NCBI GenBank assembly: GCA_030631125.1
Contig: DAOVLS010000026.1
Location: 1-13,507 of the forward strand
Origin: Planctomycetales bacterium
Lineage (GTDB): Bacteria; Planctomycetota; Phycisphaerae; SM23-33
Reading direction: 5' to 3'
DNA length: 13,507 bases
Made by a program: the position numbers and the translations under genes
Notes under the pieces: model-generated
The model's database searches: none
Told to the model about the DNA's origin: nothing
The model's input: the letters and a program-made list of their open reading frames with translations, nothing else
Shown here: piece after piece, positions 1 to 6,611 of the stretch
Position numbering within the stretch: position 1 is the stretch's first letter
Layout: every line of letters begins with the position of its first letter

Positions 1-83
1 ACAACTTCCCTTTGGAAATTCTGTACCTTGGTTTAATTGCCACTTCTCAATTCTCGTGGGGTAGGATCGAATGAAAATAGATA

Positions 84-168
84 AAGAGGCTGTTGCAAAA
101 ACCCCTATTTGGGTGTCGACGCAGGACAGAAACCGTTCCGGTTAATCCGATGTGGGAAACAGCCTCTT
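84..168. repeat. 85-bp inverted-repeat element, possible IS-end relic or stem-loop
   Basis: Perfect 11-bp arms AAGAGGCTGTT (84-94) and AACAGCCTCTT (158-168) enclose 63 bp. Inside are two small hairpins: ACCC/GGGT (101-104 with 111-114) and AACCG/CGGTT (131-135 with 139-143). The arms continue as similar sequence (GCAAAA against TCCCAC read inward), and GGCTGTTGCAAAA resembles terminal repeats of several insertion sequences from memory. There is no transposase and no clean target duplication (GATA left, GATC right). It ends 2 bp from the stop codon of the minus-strand propeller gene, so it may fold at the 3' end of that transcript. The T-tract after it on that strand is poor, so an intrinsic terminator is not well supported. 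Bases 1-83 show nothing recognisable. Confidence 0.5.
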
Positions 169-170
169 GA

Positions 171-1421
171 TCACTTCGCGCGGATGTCGTAGGCGAACAG
201 TTTGTCTGCGTGGCGTACGTATAGCCGACCGCCGCAGACGACCGGGTGGGCCCAATATAATCCAGATTTGCCCTTCGGTAATTTGAAGGAGCCGGCGAGC
301 CTGTGGGCCTCCGGCGTGGCCTTGACTAGGGACATCGTTCCCCGTTCGTTCAGGCAGTACAGCATTCCGTCGGCGTAGGTCAGGGAGCCTTTGCCTCGTG
401 CGTTCCAGGCCTGCCTGCCGGTCATCACGTCCAGACAGAACCACCCCTTGGACCGATGGCCGGACCCGTAAACGTGCCCGTCCACCAGCACGACGCCGCC
501 ATGGTGGTTGTCCATGATCTTGTCGGCCCATACCTCCTCAGTCTCGATGCCGCCGGCGACCGGCTTGAGCTTGACCAGGATGCTCCCTTTACCGTAGCCG
601 CTGGATGCGAACACATGTCCCTTATGGAAGATGGGGTCTGTTGCGTTATTGTTCCGCCGGTTCCCGTGCTCCACGCTCCAGAGCAGCTTCCCGCTCTTGA
701 TGTCCACGCCAAAGACGACCGCCGAACTCATACTCAGAATCTGCCGGAAGCCTCCGAACTCCGCAATCACACAAGAGCAATAGCCCGCCGTTCCCTTGAC
801 CTTGTTGTTCGCCCACACGAGTTTGCCGTCCTTCTTCTCCAGGCACACAATGTAGCCCTTGACGCCGGTGGGACAGCAAATCAACTTGTCGCCGTCTATC
901 AGGACGGACTCGGCCAGGCCGTACGTCGGCGGCTTCGCGTCGAATTCCTCGAAGAGGTCCTTATGCCAGATCTCTTTGCCGCTCTTCGCATCGAGAGCGA
1001 CCAGCCGGCCCAGCTCGCTCAAATGGTACACCCTGCCCTTGTCATACGTCGGCGTGCTGCGCGAGCCTGCGTACCCGATTGCCCAGCGACGCGTCGTCTT
1101 CCAGGACCGCCCGTTCAACCTGCGCCACTTCTCCTTGCCGTTCAGGTCAAACGCGAACACGTACGTCTGTTTGTCGATCATGCCCGCCGTGTAGATCAGC
1201 CCATCGGCAATCGTTACGGAACTGTAACCTTTCCCCAGCCCGTTTGCGGTCCACAGCAATTTCGGCCCACCTTCAGGCCACTTCTTCAGAAGACCCTTCT
1301 CGGTCGATTTATTGTCCCGCTTAGGCCCGTGGAAACAGGGCCATTCGGGCTTGGATTCACCGGAACCAGGTTGAGAGAAGAGCAGGCCTAAGATGATTAC
1401 CGTCAAGGTGAATGTGCGCAT
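171..1421 (-). CDS. Secreted PQQ-like beta-propeller repeat protein (BamB-like fold)
   Basis: Predicted 416-aa exported protein. An upstream frame extension exists, but the ATG at 1421 is preferred: it has GGGAG a few bases upstream and begins a typical signal peptide (MRTFTLTVIILGLLF, cleavage near residue 22). The mature N-terminus (WPCFHGPKRDN...GLLKKWPEGGPKLLW) is the form common in planctomycete PQQ-binding-like propeller proteins. Blade motifs with Gly-Lys/Arg-x-x-Trp repeat through the chain: GKEKW near 95-99, GKEIW near 148-152, GKLVW near 199-203, GKLLW near 244-248, and GRQAW. These are structural tryptophan-docking motifs. No enzyme active site is visible, and the protein lacks the lipobox of true BamB. 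Such proteins are usually annotated as outer-membrane assembly factor BamB-like or as a quinoprotein fold of unknown function. It is divergent from the prepilin peptidase gene. Confidence 0.88.
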   Translation of the reverse strand: MRTFTLTVIILGLLFSQPGSGESKPEWPCFHGPKRDNKSTEKGLLKKWPEGGPKLLWTANGLGKGYSSVTIADGLIYTAGMIDKQTYVFAFDLNGKEKWRRLNGRSWKTTRRWAIGYAGSRSTPTYDKGRVYHLSELGRLVALDAKSGKEIWHKDLFEEFDAKPPTYGLAESVLIDGDKLICCPTGVKGYIVCLEKKDGKLVWANNKVKGTAGYCSCVIAEFGGFRQILSMSSAVVFGVDIKSGKLLWSVEHGNRRNNNATDPIFHKGHVFASSGYGKGSILVKLKPVAGGIETEEVWADKIMDNHHGGVVLVDGHVYGSGHRSKGWFCLDVMTGRQAWNARGKGSLTYADGMLYCLNERGTMSLVKATPEAHRLAGSFKLPKGKSGLYWAHPVVCGGRLYVRHADKLFAYDIRAK

Positions 1422-1592
1422 GGCTTCTCCCGTTGATGTAAATGTCCGGTGTCGTCCCAGCCGGGTATAGATTACGCGAAAATGCCTGCAGCCGCAATTG
1501 TCGTAGGCGTAGTACCGACTCGCCAAATCCTCCGGTTGCAAAAGCCGCCCGCCTCTGCTATCGTTTCTGCCGTGTCAAGGGAGCCTTTGTAG

Positions 1593-2738
1593 ATGCACAT
1601 TATCTGGATTCCGTTCCTGTTTCTTCTCGGCGCTTGCGTGGGCAGTTTTCTGAACGTGGTGATATACCGCCTGCCTCGCGGCGAGAGTATCGTCTTCCCG
1701 CCAAGCCACTGCCCGTCGTGCGGGCGGGCGATCAAGTGGCACGACAACATCCCCATCGTCAGTTGGCTTCTTCTGCGAGGCCGGTGCCGACGATGCGACG
1801 TGGCGATTTCGCCCCGTTATCTGCTGATTGAACTGCTGACGGCGGCGCTGGTGGCGGGGCTGTACGTCTGCTATTTCGTATTGCGCCTGCGGGACGGAAC
1901 CGGCGATTTTACCGAAGACTGGCCGATGTTCGCAGCCCACGCGGCGCTGCTGTGCGGGCTTCTGGCGGCGTCGGCGGTCGATATCGAACTGTTCATCGTT
2001 CCGTTGCAGGTGATGTGGGCATGTTCGGCTTTGGGGATAGCGGCTTCGACCTTCAGACCTCACCCATTTGACCAGCCGGTATCTCCGGCTCTTGCGGCGG
2101 CGTCGGTCGGCGCTGTCATAGGCCTGCTGATTGCTCTCGTGCTGCTTCGACTGGGATGGATTCAGCGGAGTTTCCTCGACGCCGACGACAAAATCGTTAC
2201 AGACGAAAAAGAAAGCACCGTAGCCATTACCGCACAGGACGGCGTGAACCCGCGAAAGGAAATCCTCCGCGAGATGCTGTTCCTTGCTCCGGCGATTGTG
2301 CTTGGGGTGGCGGGGTATTTCATCGCGACGCGAATCGGCGCCGCTGAAAGATTCTGCAACGAACTTTTCGGCGGAATCTCAATATCCAAAAACCTCGCAT
2401 CCGGGATGGGTGCGGTTTTCGGGATGCTCATCGGCGCTGCCTGGATTTGGGGCGCGAGGATATTCGGGACGCTGGGCTTCGGCAAGGAAGCGATGGGAAT
2501 GGGCGACGTGCACATTCTCGCAGCCGTCGGCGCGGTGGCCGGTTGGAAGGTCGCCACGCTTGTCTTTTTCGTCGCGCCGCTGTTCGGATTACTCTGGGCG
2601 GTACACCTGCTTATCGCTCGCGGCAAGCGGGAACTGCCTTACGGACCCTGGCTGGCGCTGGGCACGCTGGTTGTGCTGCTGTTTTATGATGCGCTTGTTA
2701 TTTTTATAAATCGCTTTGCCGACCTGGTTGCGGCATAA
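1593..2738 (+). CDS. Type IV prepilin leader peptidase / N-methyltransferase (A24A family), long form
   Basis: 381-aa polytopic membrane aspartyl peptidase that would cleave the leader of type IV pilins and pseudopilins and methylate the new N-terminal Phe. The N-terminal domain carries GACVGSFLNVVIYRLPRG (residues 13-30) and a four-cysteine zinc site (C40, C43, C65, C68) around SHCPSCGRAIKWHDNIPIVSW. The catalytic aspartates are D130 in SAVDIELFIVP and D305 in GMGD (302-305); RELPYGPWLALG (347-358) is also typical. About eight hydrophobic segments are visible. Family members are usually about 230-290 aa. The extra length is a hydrophilic loop at about 190-225 plus an extra membrane segment (228-246) between the two aspartates. 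RBS AAGGGAG lies at 1577-1583. A plausible substrate is encoded at 8696-9430. The gene stands alone here, without other pilus genes. Confidence 0.93.
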   Translation: MHIIWIPFLFLLGACVGSFLNVVIYRLPRGESIVFPPSHCPSCGRAIKWHDNIPIVSWLLLRGRCRRCDVAISPRYLLIELLTAALVAGLYVCYFVLRLRDGTGDFTEDWPMFAAHAALLCGLLAASAVDIELFIVPLQVMWACSALGIAASTFRPHPFDQPVSPALAAASVGAVIGLLIALVLLRLGWIQRSFLDADDKIVTDEKESTVAITAQDGVNPRKEILREMLFLAPAIVLGVAGYFIATRIGAAERFCNELFGGISISKNLASGMGAVFGMLIGAAWIWGARIFGTLGFGKEAMGMGDVHILAAVGAVAGWKVATLVFFVAPLFGLLWAVHLLIARGKRELPYGPWLALGTLVVLLFYDALVIFINRFADLVAA

Positions 2739-2763
2739 TGGCAAAAACAAAAACAGACAGAGC

Positions 2764-2925
2764 AGCGGGATTATGGGGATTACCGGATTTCAGGGATTTT
2801 GATTTTTGCTGAAAAAAAAGAAGAATAAAAAGCAAAGATAGCAGGATTACAGGGATTACTGGATTATAGGGATTTTCTTTTGTTTTTATCCTGTAATCCT
2901 ATAATCCCCATAATCCCGCTATCTT
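2764..2925. repeat. GGATTA-word repeat cluster: direct pair plus 37-bp hairpin
   Basis: Three copies of a 37-bp unit built from GGATTA words at roughly 9-bp spacing. Unit 1 (2764-2800) and unit 2 (2840-2876) are direct repeats identical at 31 of 37 positions. Unit 3 (about 2889-2921) is inverted; its first 19 bases (complement of 2902-2920) match the start of unit 1 exactly. Units 2 and 3 form a long stem, 2835-2871 with 2889-2925, broken by about five mismatches, with a T-rich loop. The cluster fills the spacer between the prepilin peptidase and the small membrane gene and ends about 10 bp before the latter's RBS. Such words are familiar from intergenic repeats in many environmental bacterial genomes (memory, not checked). 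A role as bidirectional transcript end or mobile REP-like element is inference. Confidence 0.8.
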
Positions 2926-2948
2926 ATCTGTTTTTGGAGAATCGAACG

Positions 2949-3260
2949 ATGAACATGAAATTGGTAAAGGGCTACGCCCTGGCGGTTCTGGTCCTGTTGA
3001 TATTGGCGGCGGCGGGCGTCCTTCTTTTGAACAACCTCGGCGGGAAATGGCAGATGCAATTTTTCTGGAAGCCCATAACGCTTCGACCGGCGGTCGGGAT
3101 GCTGTTGGCGGGAGCGGCCGGGGTCGTCGTCTGGTACACCGCCGTCAAACTCCTGCCGGCGGCGATTGCGTCGCTGCGAAAAGGAAAAAATATTCAGCAG
3201 ACCCAAAACGACCGTAAACGGTTAAAAAACCTGGAAAAACCGAAAGATAACTTGCCGTAA
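2949..3260 (+). CDS. Small two-helix membrane protein, LapA/DUF1049-like
   Basis: 103-aa protein. The frame stays open upstream to a TTG at 2880, but that would translate the repeat element. The ATG at 2949 has GGAGA at 2936-2940 and is chosen; a second ATG follows at 2955. Two hydrophobic helices are visible, about residues 8-29 (GYALAVLVLLILAAAGVLLL) and 44-68, linked by NNLGGKWQMQFFWKPITLRP. A charged C-terminal tail (RKGKNIQQTQNDRKRLKNLEK) looks helical or coiled. This layout (helix, short link with N/Q and aromatic residues, helix, basic coiled tail) matches LapA-domain proteins of lipopolysaccharide assembly, but the similarity is of pattern only. It precedes the OmpA-type lipoprotein by 93 bp, so an envelope role is reasonable. 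It could equally be an unrelated small membrane protein. Confidence 0.75.
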   Translation: MNMKLVKGYALAVLVLLILAAAGVLLLNNLGGKWQMQFFWKPITLRPAVGMLLAGAAGVVVWYTAVKLLPAAIASLRKGKNIQQTQNDRKRLKNLEKPKDNLP

Positions 3261-3296
3261 TTACGAAATTTCGCTGTAATCGTGAAAAAGGCTCTG

Positions 3297-3302
3297 TATA
3301 AT
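3297..3302 (+). promoter_or_regulatory. Candidate -10 element for the OmpA-type lipoprotein gene
   Basis: A perfect TATAAT lies 51 bp upstream of the ATG at 3354. The hexamer 17 bp upstream (CTGTAA, 3274-3279) matches the -35 consensus at only three positions, so the call rests on the -10 alone. Transcription would begin near 3309 and give a leader of about 45 nt that contains the strong RBS. Confidence 0.35.
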
Positions 3303-3353
3303 CGACCCGTTTGATCGGGGCAATTGACTAACAACAACAGAAAGGAGTTTCCT

Positions 3354-4028
3354 ATGAATCGTCTGACTGTTTTATCAGTGTCGGTTATACTTCTCGGCGC
3401 TCTGGCTGCGACCGGATGTAATGACCAGTGCAAGAAGGAACTGACAACCCTGAAGCATCAGTACAACGACCTCCAGATGGATAAGGGCGACCTCCAGAAG
3501 TCCCTCAAGACCAGCCAGGCCAAAAACAGCAACCTGATGGACCTTCTGGCGAAAAAGGGCGACGAACTGGATGCCGCCAAGGCTGAAATTGCCAGGTTGC
3601 AATCGGCCCCGAAGCCGCCTGAGAAAGCGCCCGTTCCGGCAGGCTGGCAGGAAACCGCCACCGGTGCAAAGGTAACGCTGGCAAGCGACATACTCTTCTC
3701 AGCCGGAAGGGCTACGCTCTCGAAACAGGGTGCTGCCAGGTTGAGAGAAATTGCCGCCACCATCAAGGCTACCTACCCGGACACAATCGTCCGCGTGTAC
3801 GGATTCACCGACAGCGACCCGATTAAGAAAACAAAAAAACTGTGGGCCGACAACCTGGACCTCTCATCCAACAGGGCGATGGCTGTGGTTCGGCATCTGC
3901 GGAAGTTGGGCATTTCCGCCGGGAAACTGGAGGCTGTCGGAATGGGCGCGACCCATCCGGTCACTTCCAACAAGACGCGCGAAGGCAAAGCCAGGAACCG
4001 GCGCGTCGAAATCGTAGTTGTCAAATAA
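3354..4028 (+). CDS. OmpA/MotB-type peptidoglycan-binding lipoprotein
   Basis: 224-aa outer-envelope lipoprotein. Start ATG 3354 has an excellent RBS, AAAGGAG at 3341-3347. The signal peptide ends in a lipobox, AATGC with lipidated Cys22. Residues about 26-84 form a charged heptad-rich coiled coil (KKELTTLKHQYNDLQ...AEIARLQ), followed by a Pro-rich hinge (PKPPEKAPVPAG). The C-terminal OmpA domain (about 103-224) begins VTLASDILFSAGRATL and contains the GFTD motif with D153, the NLDLSSNRA motif with R174 (the Asp and Arg expected to bind diaminopimelate), VGMGATHPV and the closing RNRRVEI. The TD-to-LS stretch holds an insertion (SDPIKKTKKLWAD) that recalls MotB rather than Pal. The likely role is to tether the outer membrane to the cell wall. 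The coiled-coil-plus-OmpA layout is common in Gram-negative envelopes. Confidence 0.92.
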   Translation: MNRLTVLSVSVILLGALAATGCNDQCKKELTTLKHQYNDLQMDKGDLQKSLKTSQAKNSNLMDLLAKKGDELDAAKAEIARLQSAPKPPEKAPVPAGWQETATGAKVTLASDILFSAGRATLSKQGAARLREIAATIKATYPDTIVRVYGFTDSDPIKKTKKLWADNLDLSSNRAMAVVRHLRKLGISAGKLEAVGMGATHPVTSNKTREGKARNRRVEIVVVK

Positions 4029-4034
4029 CAGAAC

Positions 4035-4119
4035 GAACCACAAAGAACACAAAGAGCAGAAAGAGAATAAAAAAAACAATTATTTCTGTTCTTTGTGTTC
4101 TTCGTGCTCTTTGTGGTTC
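4035..4119. repeat. ACCACAAAGA-word inverted repeat, likely 3' stem-loop of the lipoprotein gene
   Basis: The arms 4035-4065 and 4089-4119 pair over 31 bp with about three mismatches and a few G:U pairs; the outermost 12 bp (GAACCACAAAGA with TCTTTGTGGTTC) are perfect. The loop is A-rich. Each arm is an internal repeat of AACACAAAGA-like words at about 9-bp spacing. The right arm is followed by AATTTTTCC (4120-4128), so the transcript from the lipoprotein gene could end here. It lies between the stop at 4028 and hisA at 4156. Confidence 0.75.
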
Positions 4120-4155
4120 AATTTTTCCTTTCAGAACCTTCCGGTAAGTCATCAG

Positions 4156-4902
4156 ATGGAGCTATTTCCAGCGATAGACCTGCGAGGCGGGAAGGTCGTC
4201 CGGCTCAGCCAGGGCGACTACGACCGCCAGCAAATCTATGCGACCGATCCCGCGGGCGTCGCCGGTCGGTTTGCTTCGGCGGGTGCGCGGTGGATTCACG
4301 TGGTCGATCTGGACGCCGCCCGCAGCGGGAAACGCACCAACGCCCAGGCCGTCCGAAGCGTCTGCCGGACCGCCGGCGTCAAGGTCCAACTCGGCGGGGG
4401 CATTCGCAGTGATGATGCGGTCGCCGACGCACTGGCATTGGGAGTAAGTCGGCTGATTATCGGTTCGGCGGCGCTGAAGAACTGGACGTGGTTCGAAAAA
4501 CTCACCCGGCAGGCGGACCTGGCAGGTAAGATCGTCCTGGGCCTGGACGCCCGATGCGGGAAACTGGCAGCCGCCGGATGGACCGAACAGACCGACCTGA
4601 CCGTCGATGAGGTCGCCCGGCGGGCCAAAGACCTGCCATTGGCCGCCATCGTCTATACCGACATCGGTCGTGACGGGATGCTCACCGGGCCTGACCTGGA
4701 CGGTACCGCCCGGCTTATCGAAACGACGGGCCTGGGCGTAATCGCCTCCGGCGGGATCGCCGACCTGGACGACATCGCACGCTGCAAAGAGATCGGCTGT
4801 ACCGGCGCAATCGTCGGACGGGCGTACTACGAAGGCAGGATCGACCTGGCTCGGGCGTGTGCATTGGCGACGGAAGCGAAAAAGGGGCAAGATTTTTCTT
4901 GA
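4156..4902 (+). CDS. hisA: Phosphoribosylformimino-AICAR ribotide isomerase HisA
   Basis: 248-aa TIM barrel that catalyses the Amadori rearrangement of ProFAR to PRFAR, the fourth step of histidine synthesis. The start is fixed by the family N-terminus: MELFPAIDLRGGKVVRLSQGD begins at ATG 4156, and the frame extended upstream only translates the repeat element. Catalytic residues visible are D8 in PAIDL and D131 in VLGLDAR. The two phosphate-binding regions are QLGGGIRS (78-85) with LIIGSAA (100-106), and YTDIGRDGMLTGPD (167-180) with VIASGGI (195-201) and IVGRAYYEG (219-227). Length is normal. There is no strong Shine-Dalgarno; GGTAAG at 4143-4148 is the best candidate. No other his gene is nearby, so the pathway is scattered in this genome. 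A bifunctional HisA/TrpF role is possible if trpF is absent. Confidence 0.96.
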   Translation: MELFPAIDLRGGKVVRLSQGDYDRQQIYATDPAGVAGRFASAGARWIHVVDLDAARSGKRTNAQAVRSVCRTAGVKVQLGGGIRSDDAVADALALGVSRLIIGSAALKNWTWFEKLTRQADLAGKIVLGLDARCGKLAAAGWTEQTDLTVDEVARRAKDLPLAAIVYTDIGRDGMLTGPDLDGTARLIETTGLGVIASGGIADLDDIARCKEIGCTGAIVGRAYYEGRIDLARACALATEAKKGQDFS

Positions 4903-4956
4903 TTTCGGTGGAGTAAAGGTTTCTCTTAACCGTTGCAAGGGGCAGGACGAGCAGAA

Positions 4957-4983
4957 TTTTCTCGGAGAAAAGAGGGTTTTCTC
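4957..4983 (+). promoter_or_regulatory. Mutually exclusive hairpins in the rho leader
   Basis: TTTTCTC (4957-4963) and a second TTTTCTC (4977-4983) flank a single GAGAAAA (4965-4971), which can pair with either. Pairing upstream gives a 6-bp stem (4957-4962 with 4966-4971); pairing downstream gives a 7-bp stem with a GAGGG loop. Two alternative folds of one RNA segment are the usual form of an attenuator. It sits about 150 nt before rho, a gene known to be autoregulated by attenuation in other bacteria. Function here is inferred. Confidence 0.35.
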
Positions 4984-5038
4984 ATAACCGCCACGGAAGA
5001 CGCGGACTGTTCCATGATTGGACCTGCGGCAATAGAAA

Positions 5039-5110
5039 GCGGTCGGCAATCAGCCATCAGTAAAAAGACAAAGAGAGACAGTCGGTGGCTGACTGCTGAA
5101 CGCTGACCGC
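5039..5110. repeat. CAGTC/CTGA-word imperfect inverted repeat upstream of rho
   Basis: Outer arms GCGGTC (5039-5044) and GACCGC (5105-5110) and inner arms TCAGCCA (5050-5056) and TGGCTGA (5086-5092) are complementary, with unpaired bases between them. The right side reads as repeated words (GGCTGACTGCTGAACGCTGA), a type seen as dispersed intergenic repeats in other genomes (memory). It ends 24 bp before the rho start codon, so the fold could affect rho translation. Confidence 0.55.
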
Positions 5111-5134
5111 CTTTAGTAAGGATGCAAAAGACCC

Positions 5135-6322
5135 ATGACAAAGACAGACAGTAGTAAAGTTACAACCGATGCGCCCCCGTCCGACGAAGCGCCGGTCGAA
5201 ACCGTTTCGGCGTCGGGCGTGCTGGAAATTACCGAAAAGGGCTACGGTTTTCTCCGGCAGATGGAGAACGACTTCCGCGCGACGCCCGGCGACGTGTTCA
5301 TCTCCAAGGATTTCGTCGTTGGTGACCGCCTGCGGACCGGCGTGGTAATCGAAGGCGAGGCCACGCCGACCGCCAAGCGAAAGGCGGGTCCGAGAATGCA
5401 TAAAATCCTGCGAATCAACGGGCGGGATTACGGGGACTGGCCCGACATCGTCGCATTCGCAGACCTGACCGTAATCGACCCCCAGCCTAATATGAAACTC
5501 GAAACGACCGACGGGCCTATGGAAATGCGAGTGCTGGACATGGTATGCCCCATCGGCAAAGGTCAGCGAGGCCTGATCGTCGCGCCGCCGAGGTCGGGAA
5601 AAACCATCCTCCTCCAGCAGATGGCAAACGCCATACTCACGAACAACCCCGAAGCACACGTCGTCGTTCTTCTGGTCGATGAAAGGCCCGAAGAAGTAAC
5701 CGACTTCAAGCGAAATGTCGCCGCTGAGATCGTCCACTCAACAAACGACCAGACCGTCGCCAATCACGTTCGCATAACCGAGTTCACTATCGAGCGCGCC
5801 AAGCGGATGGCCGAGTTCGGACAGGACGTCGTCATCCTGCTCGACAGCCTGACCCGACTCGGACGGGCGTACAACCGGCATGTCGAGACCTCAGGCAGGA
5901 CGATGACCGGCGGAATGGACATCCGCGCAATGGAAATACCCAAACGCCTCTTCGGAGCCGCCCGGAAAATCGAAAACGGTGGGTCGCTTACAATCCTCGC
6001 CACTGCCCTGGTAGAGACCGGAAGCAGAATGGACGACCTGATCTTCGAGGAGTTCAAGGGCACCGGAAACATGGAACTGCAACTCGACCGCCAACTGGCC
6101 GAGAAGCGAATCTGGCCGGCTATCGACATCTCAAAGTCCGGAACGCGGAAAGAGGAACTCCTGATGGAGGATTGGAAACTCCTGAAAATCCACATGCTCC
6201 GCCGCTTCCTCAGCCAACTCAACGTAGGTCAGGAAATACCCCAACTCCTTTCGGTAATGAACAAGTTCAAAACCAACGACGAATTCCTCCGACACCTCGA
6301 CCTGGCAGGCAAAACATATTAA
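5135..6322 (+). CDS. rho: Transcription termination factor Rho, lacking the N-terminal helical domain
   Basis: 395-aa hexameric RNA-dependent ATPase that releases RNA from elongating polymerase. The RNA-binding OB fold is at about 28-115 (SGVLEITEKGYGFLR...GDVFISKDFV...LRTGDV-like). The motor domain has Walker A APPRSGKT (150-157, K156), LVDERPEEVTDF (180-191, catalytic E183), Walker B VVILLDSLTRLGRAYN (232-247, D237), the Q-loop region GRTMTGGMD (254-262), KRLFGAARKIENGGSLTI, and SGTRKEELL (335-343). LRRFL (355-359) holds the probable arginine finger. The start ATG 5135 has AAGGAT at 5118-5123, somewhat distant. E. coli Rho has 419 aa and begins with a helix-bundle domain of about 45 residues. 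Here that is replaced by a short Thr/Ser/Asp/Glu-rich tail (MTKTDSSKVTTDAPPSDEAP). The upstream leader carries possible attenuator folds. Confidence 0.97.
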   Translation: MTKTDSSKVTTDAPPSDEAPVETVSASGVLEITEKGYGFLRQMENDFRATPGDVFISKDFVVGDRLRTGVVIEGEATPTAKRKAGPRMHKILRINGRDYGDWPDIVAFADLTVIDPQPNMKLETTDGPMEMRVLDMVCPIGKGQRGLIVAPPRSGKTILLQQMANAILTNNPEAHVVVLLVDERPEEVTDFKRNVAAEIVHSTNDQTVANHVRITEFTIERAKRMAEFGQDVVILLDSLTRLGRAYNRHVETSGRTMTGGMDIRAMEIPKRLFGAARKIENGGSLTILATALVETGSRMDDLIFEEFKGTGNMELQLDRQLAEKRIWPAIDISKSGTRKEELLMEDWKLLKIHMLRRFLSQLNVGQEIPQLLSVMNKFKTNDEFLRHLDLAGKTY

Positions 6323-6396
6323 AAGCCAGGGATTTGGGATCAGCACTTTGTAATACGTCAAATGATGTGTAACAAACCACTGGAAGCAGCGGGTAG

Positions 6397-6464
6397 GGTG
6401 GGCCAACTGGCCCACCGCCTAATGTTTACGCGGATATTCCGCGGGCCTGTTGGCCTAGCCCCAC
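6397..6464. repeat. Hairpin cluster in the rho-GntR spacer
   Basis: The first hairpin is GGTGGGCC (6397-6404) with GGCCCACC (6409-6416), loop AACT. The second is CGCGGA (6429-6434) with TCCGCG (6438-6443), loop TAT. An alternative pairing joins GGCCAAC (6401-6407) with GTTGGCC (6449-6455). No T-run follows, so an intrinsic terminator is not supported. GTAGGGTGGGCC...GGCCCACC is a form known from dispersed repeats in several phyla (memory). The rest of the 289-bp spacer (6323-6396) shows nothing recognisable. Confidence 0.55.
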
Positions 6465-6508
6465 TTTCTCCTTTCTGAAAAAATCTTCAATTTCAGGCGA
6501 AATATCCC

Positions 6509-6536
6509 TTGACAAAATGGTATACCATGCTATAAT
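6509..6536 (+). promoter_or_regulatory. Consensus sigma70-type promoter of the GntR-family regulator
   Basis: TTGACA (6509-6514) and TATAAT (6531-6536) are both perfect consensus hexamers, 16 bp apart. The predicted start is near 6543, giving a leader of about 70 nt with a purine-rich RBS (GGAAGGAAAGG, 6594-6604). Such an ideal promoter would be strong unless repressed, and two operators overlap it. Confidence 0.85.
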
Positions 6537-6546
6537 GGCATACCAT
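6517..6546 (+). promoter_or_regulatory. Two palindromic FadR/FCD-type operators over the promoter
   Basis: ATGGTATACCAT (6517-6528) is a perfect 12-bp palindrome inside the promoter spacer. ATGGCATACCAT (6535-6546) is the same with one change and overlaps the end of the -10 and the predicted start. The centres are 18 bp apart, near two helical turns. The core TGGTATACCA fits the GT-N-AC operator pattern of FadR-subfamily GntR regulators (family knowledge). As the next gene encodes such a regulator, negative autoregulation is the simplest reading. Confidence 0.75.
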
Positions 6547-6611
6547 AATGAAGTGTATTTAATATATTTGTGTCGGTCGGATCTTTCTAAACAGGAAGGA
6601 AAGGCGGAATT

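Noticed and set aside
456..1391. 311-codon + strand frame opposite the propeller gene
   Set aside because: The minus strand encodes a complete propeller protein with signal peptide and blade motifs. The + frame lacks a family pattern and is a by-product of GC-rich codon use.
1573..1578. TTGACA on the minus strand as promoter of the propeller gene
   Set aside because: It is a perfect -35 hexamer, but no -10-like sequence lies at normal spacing downstream.
2764..2925. CRISPR array
   Set aside because: The copies are imperfect, one is inverted, and there are no unique spacers of even length and no cas genes.
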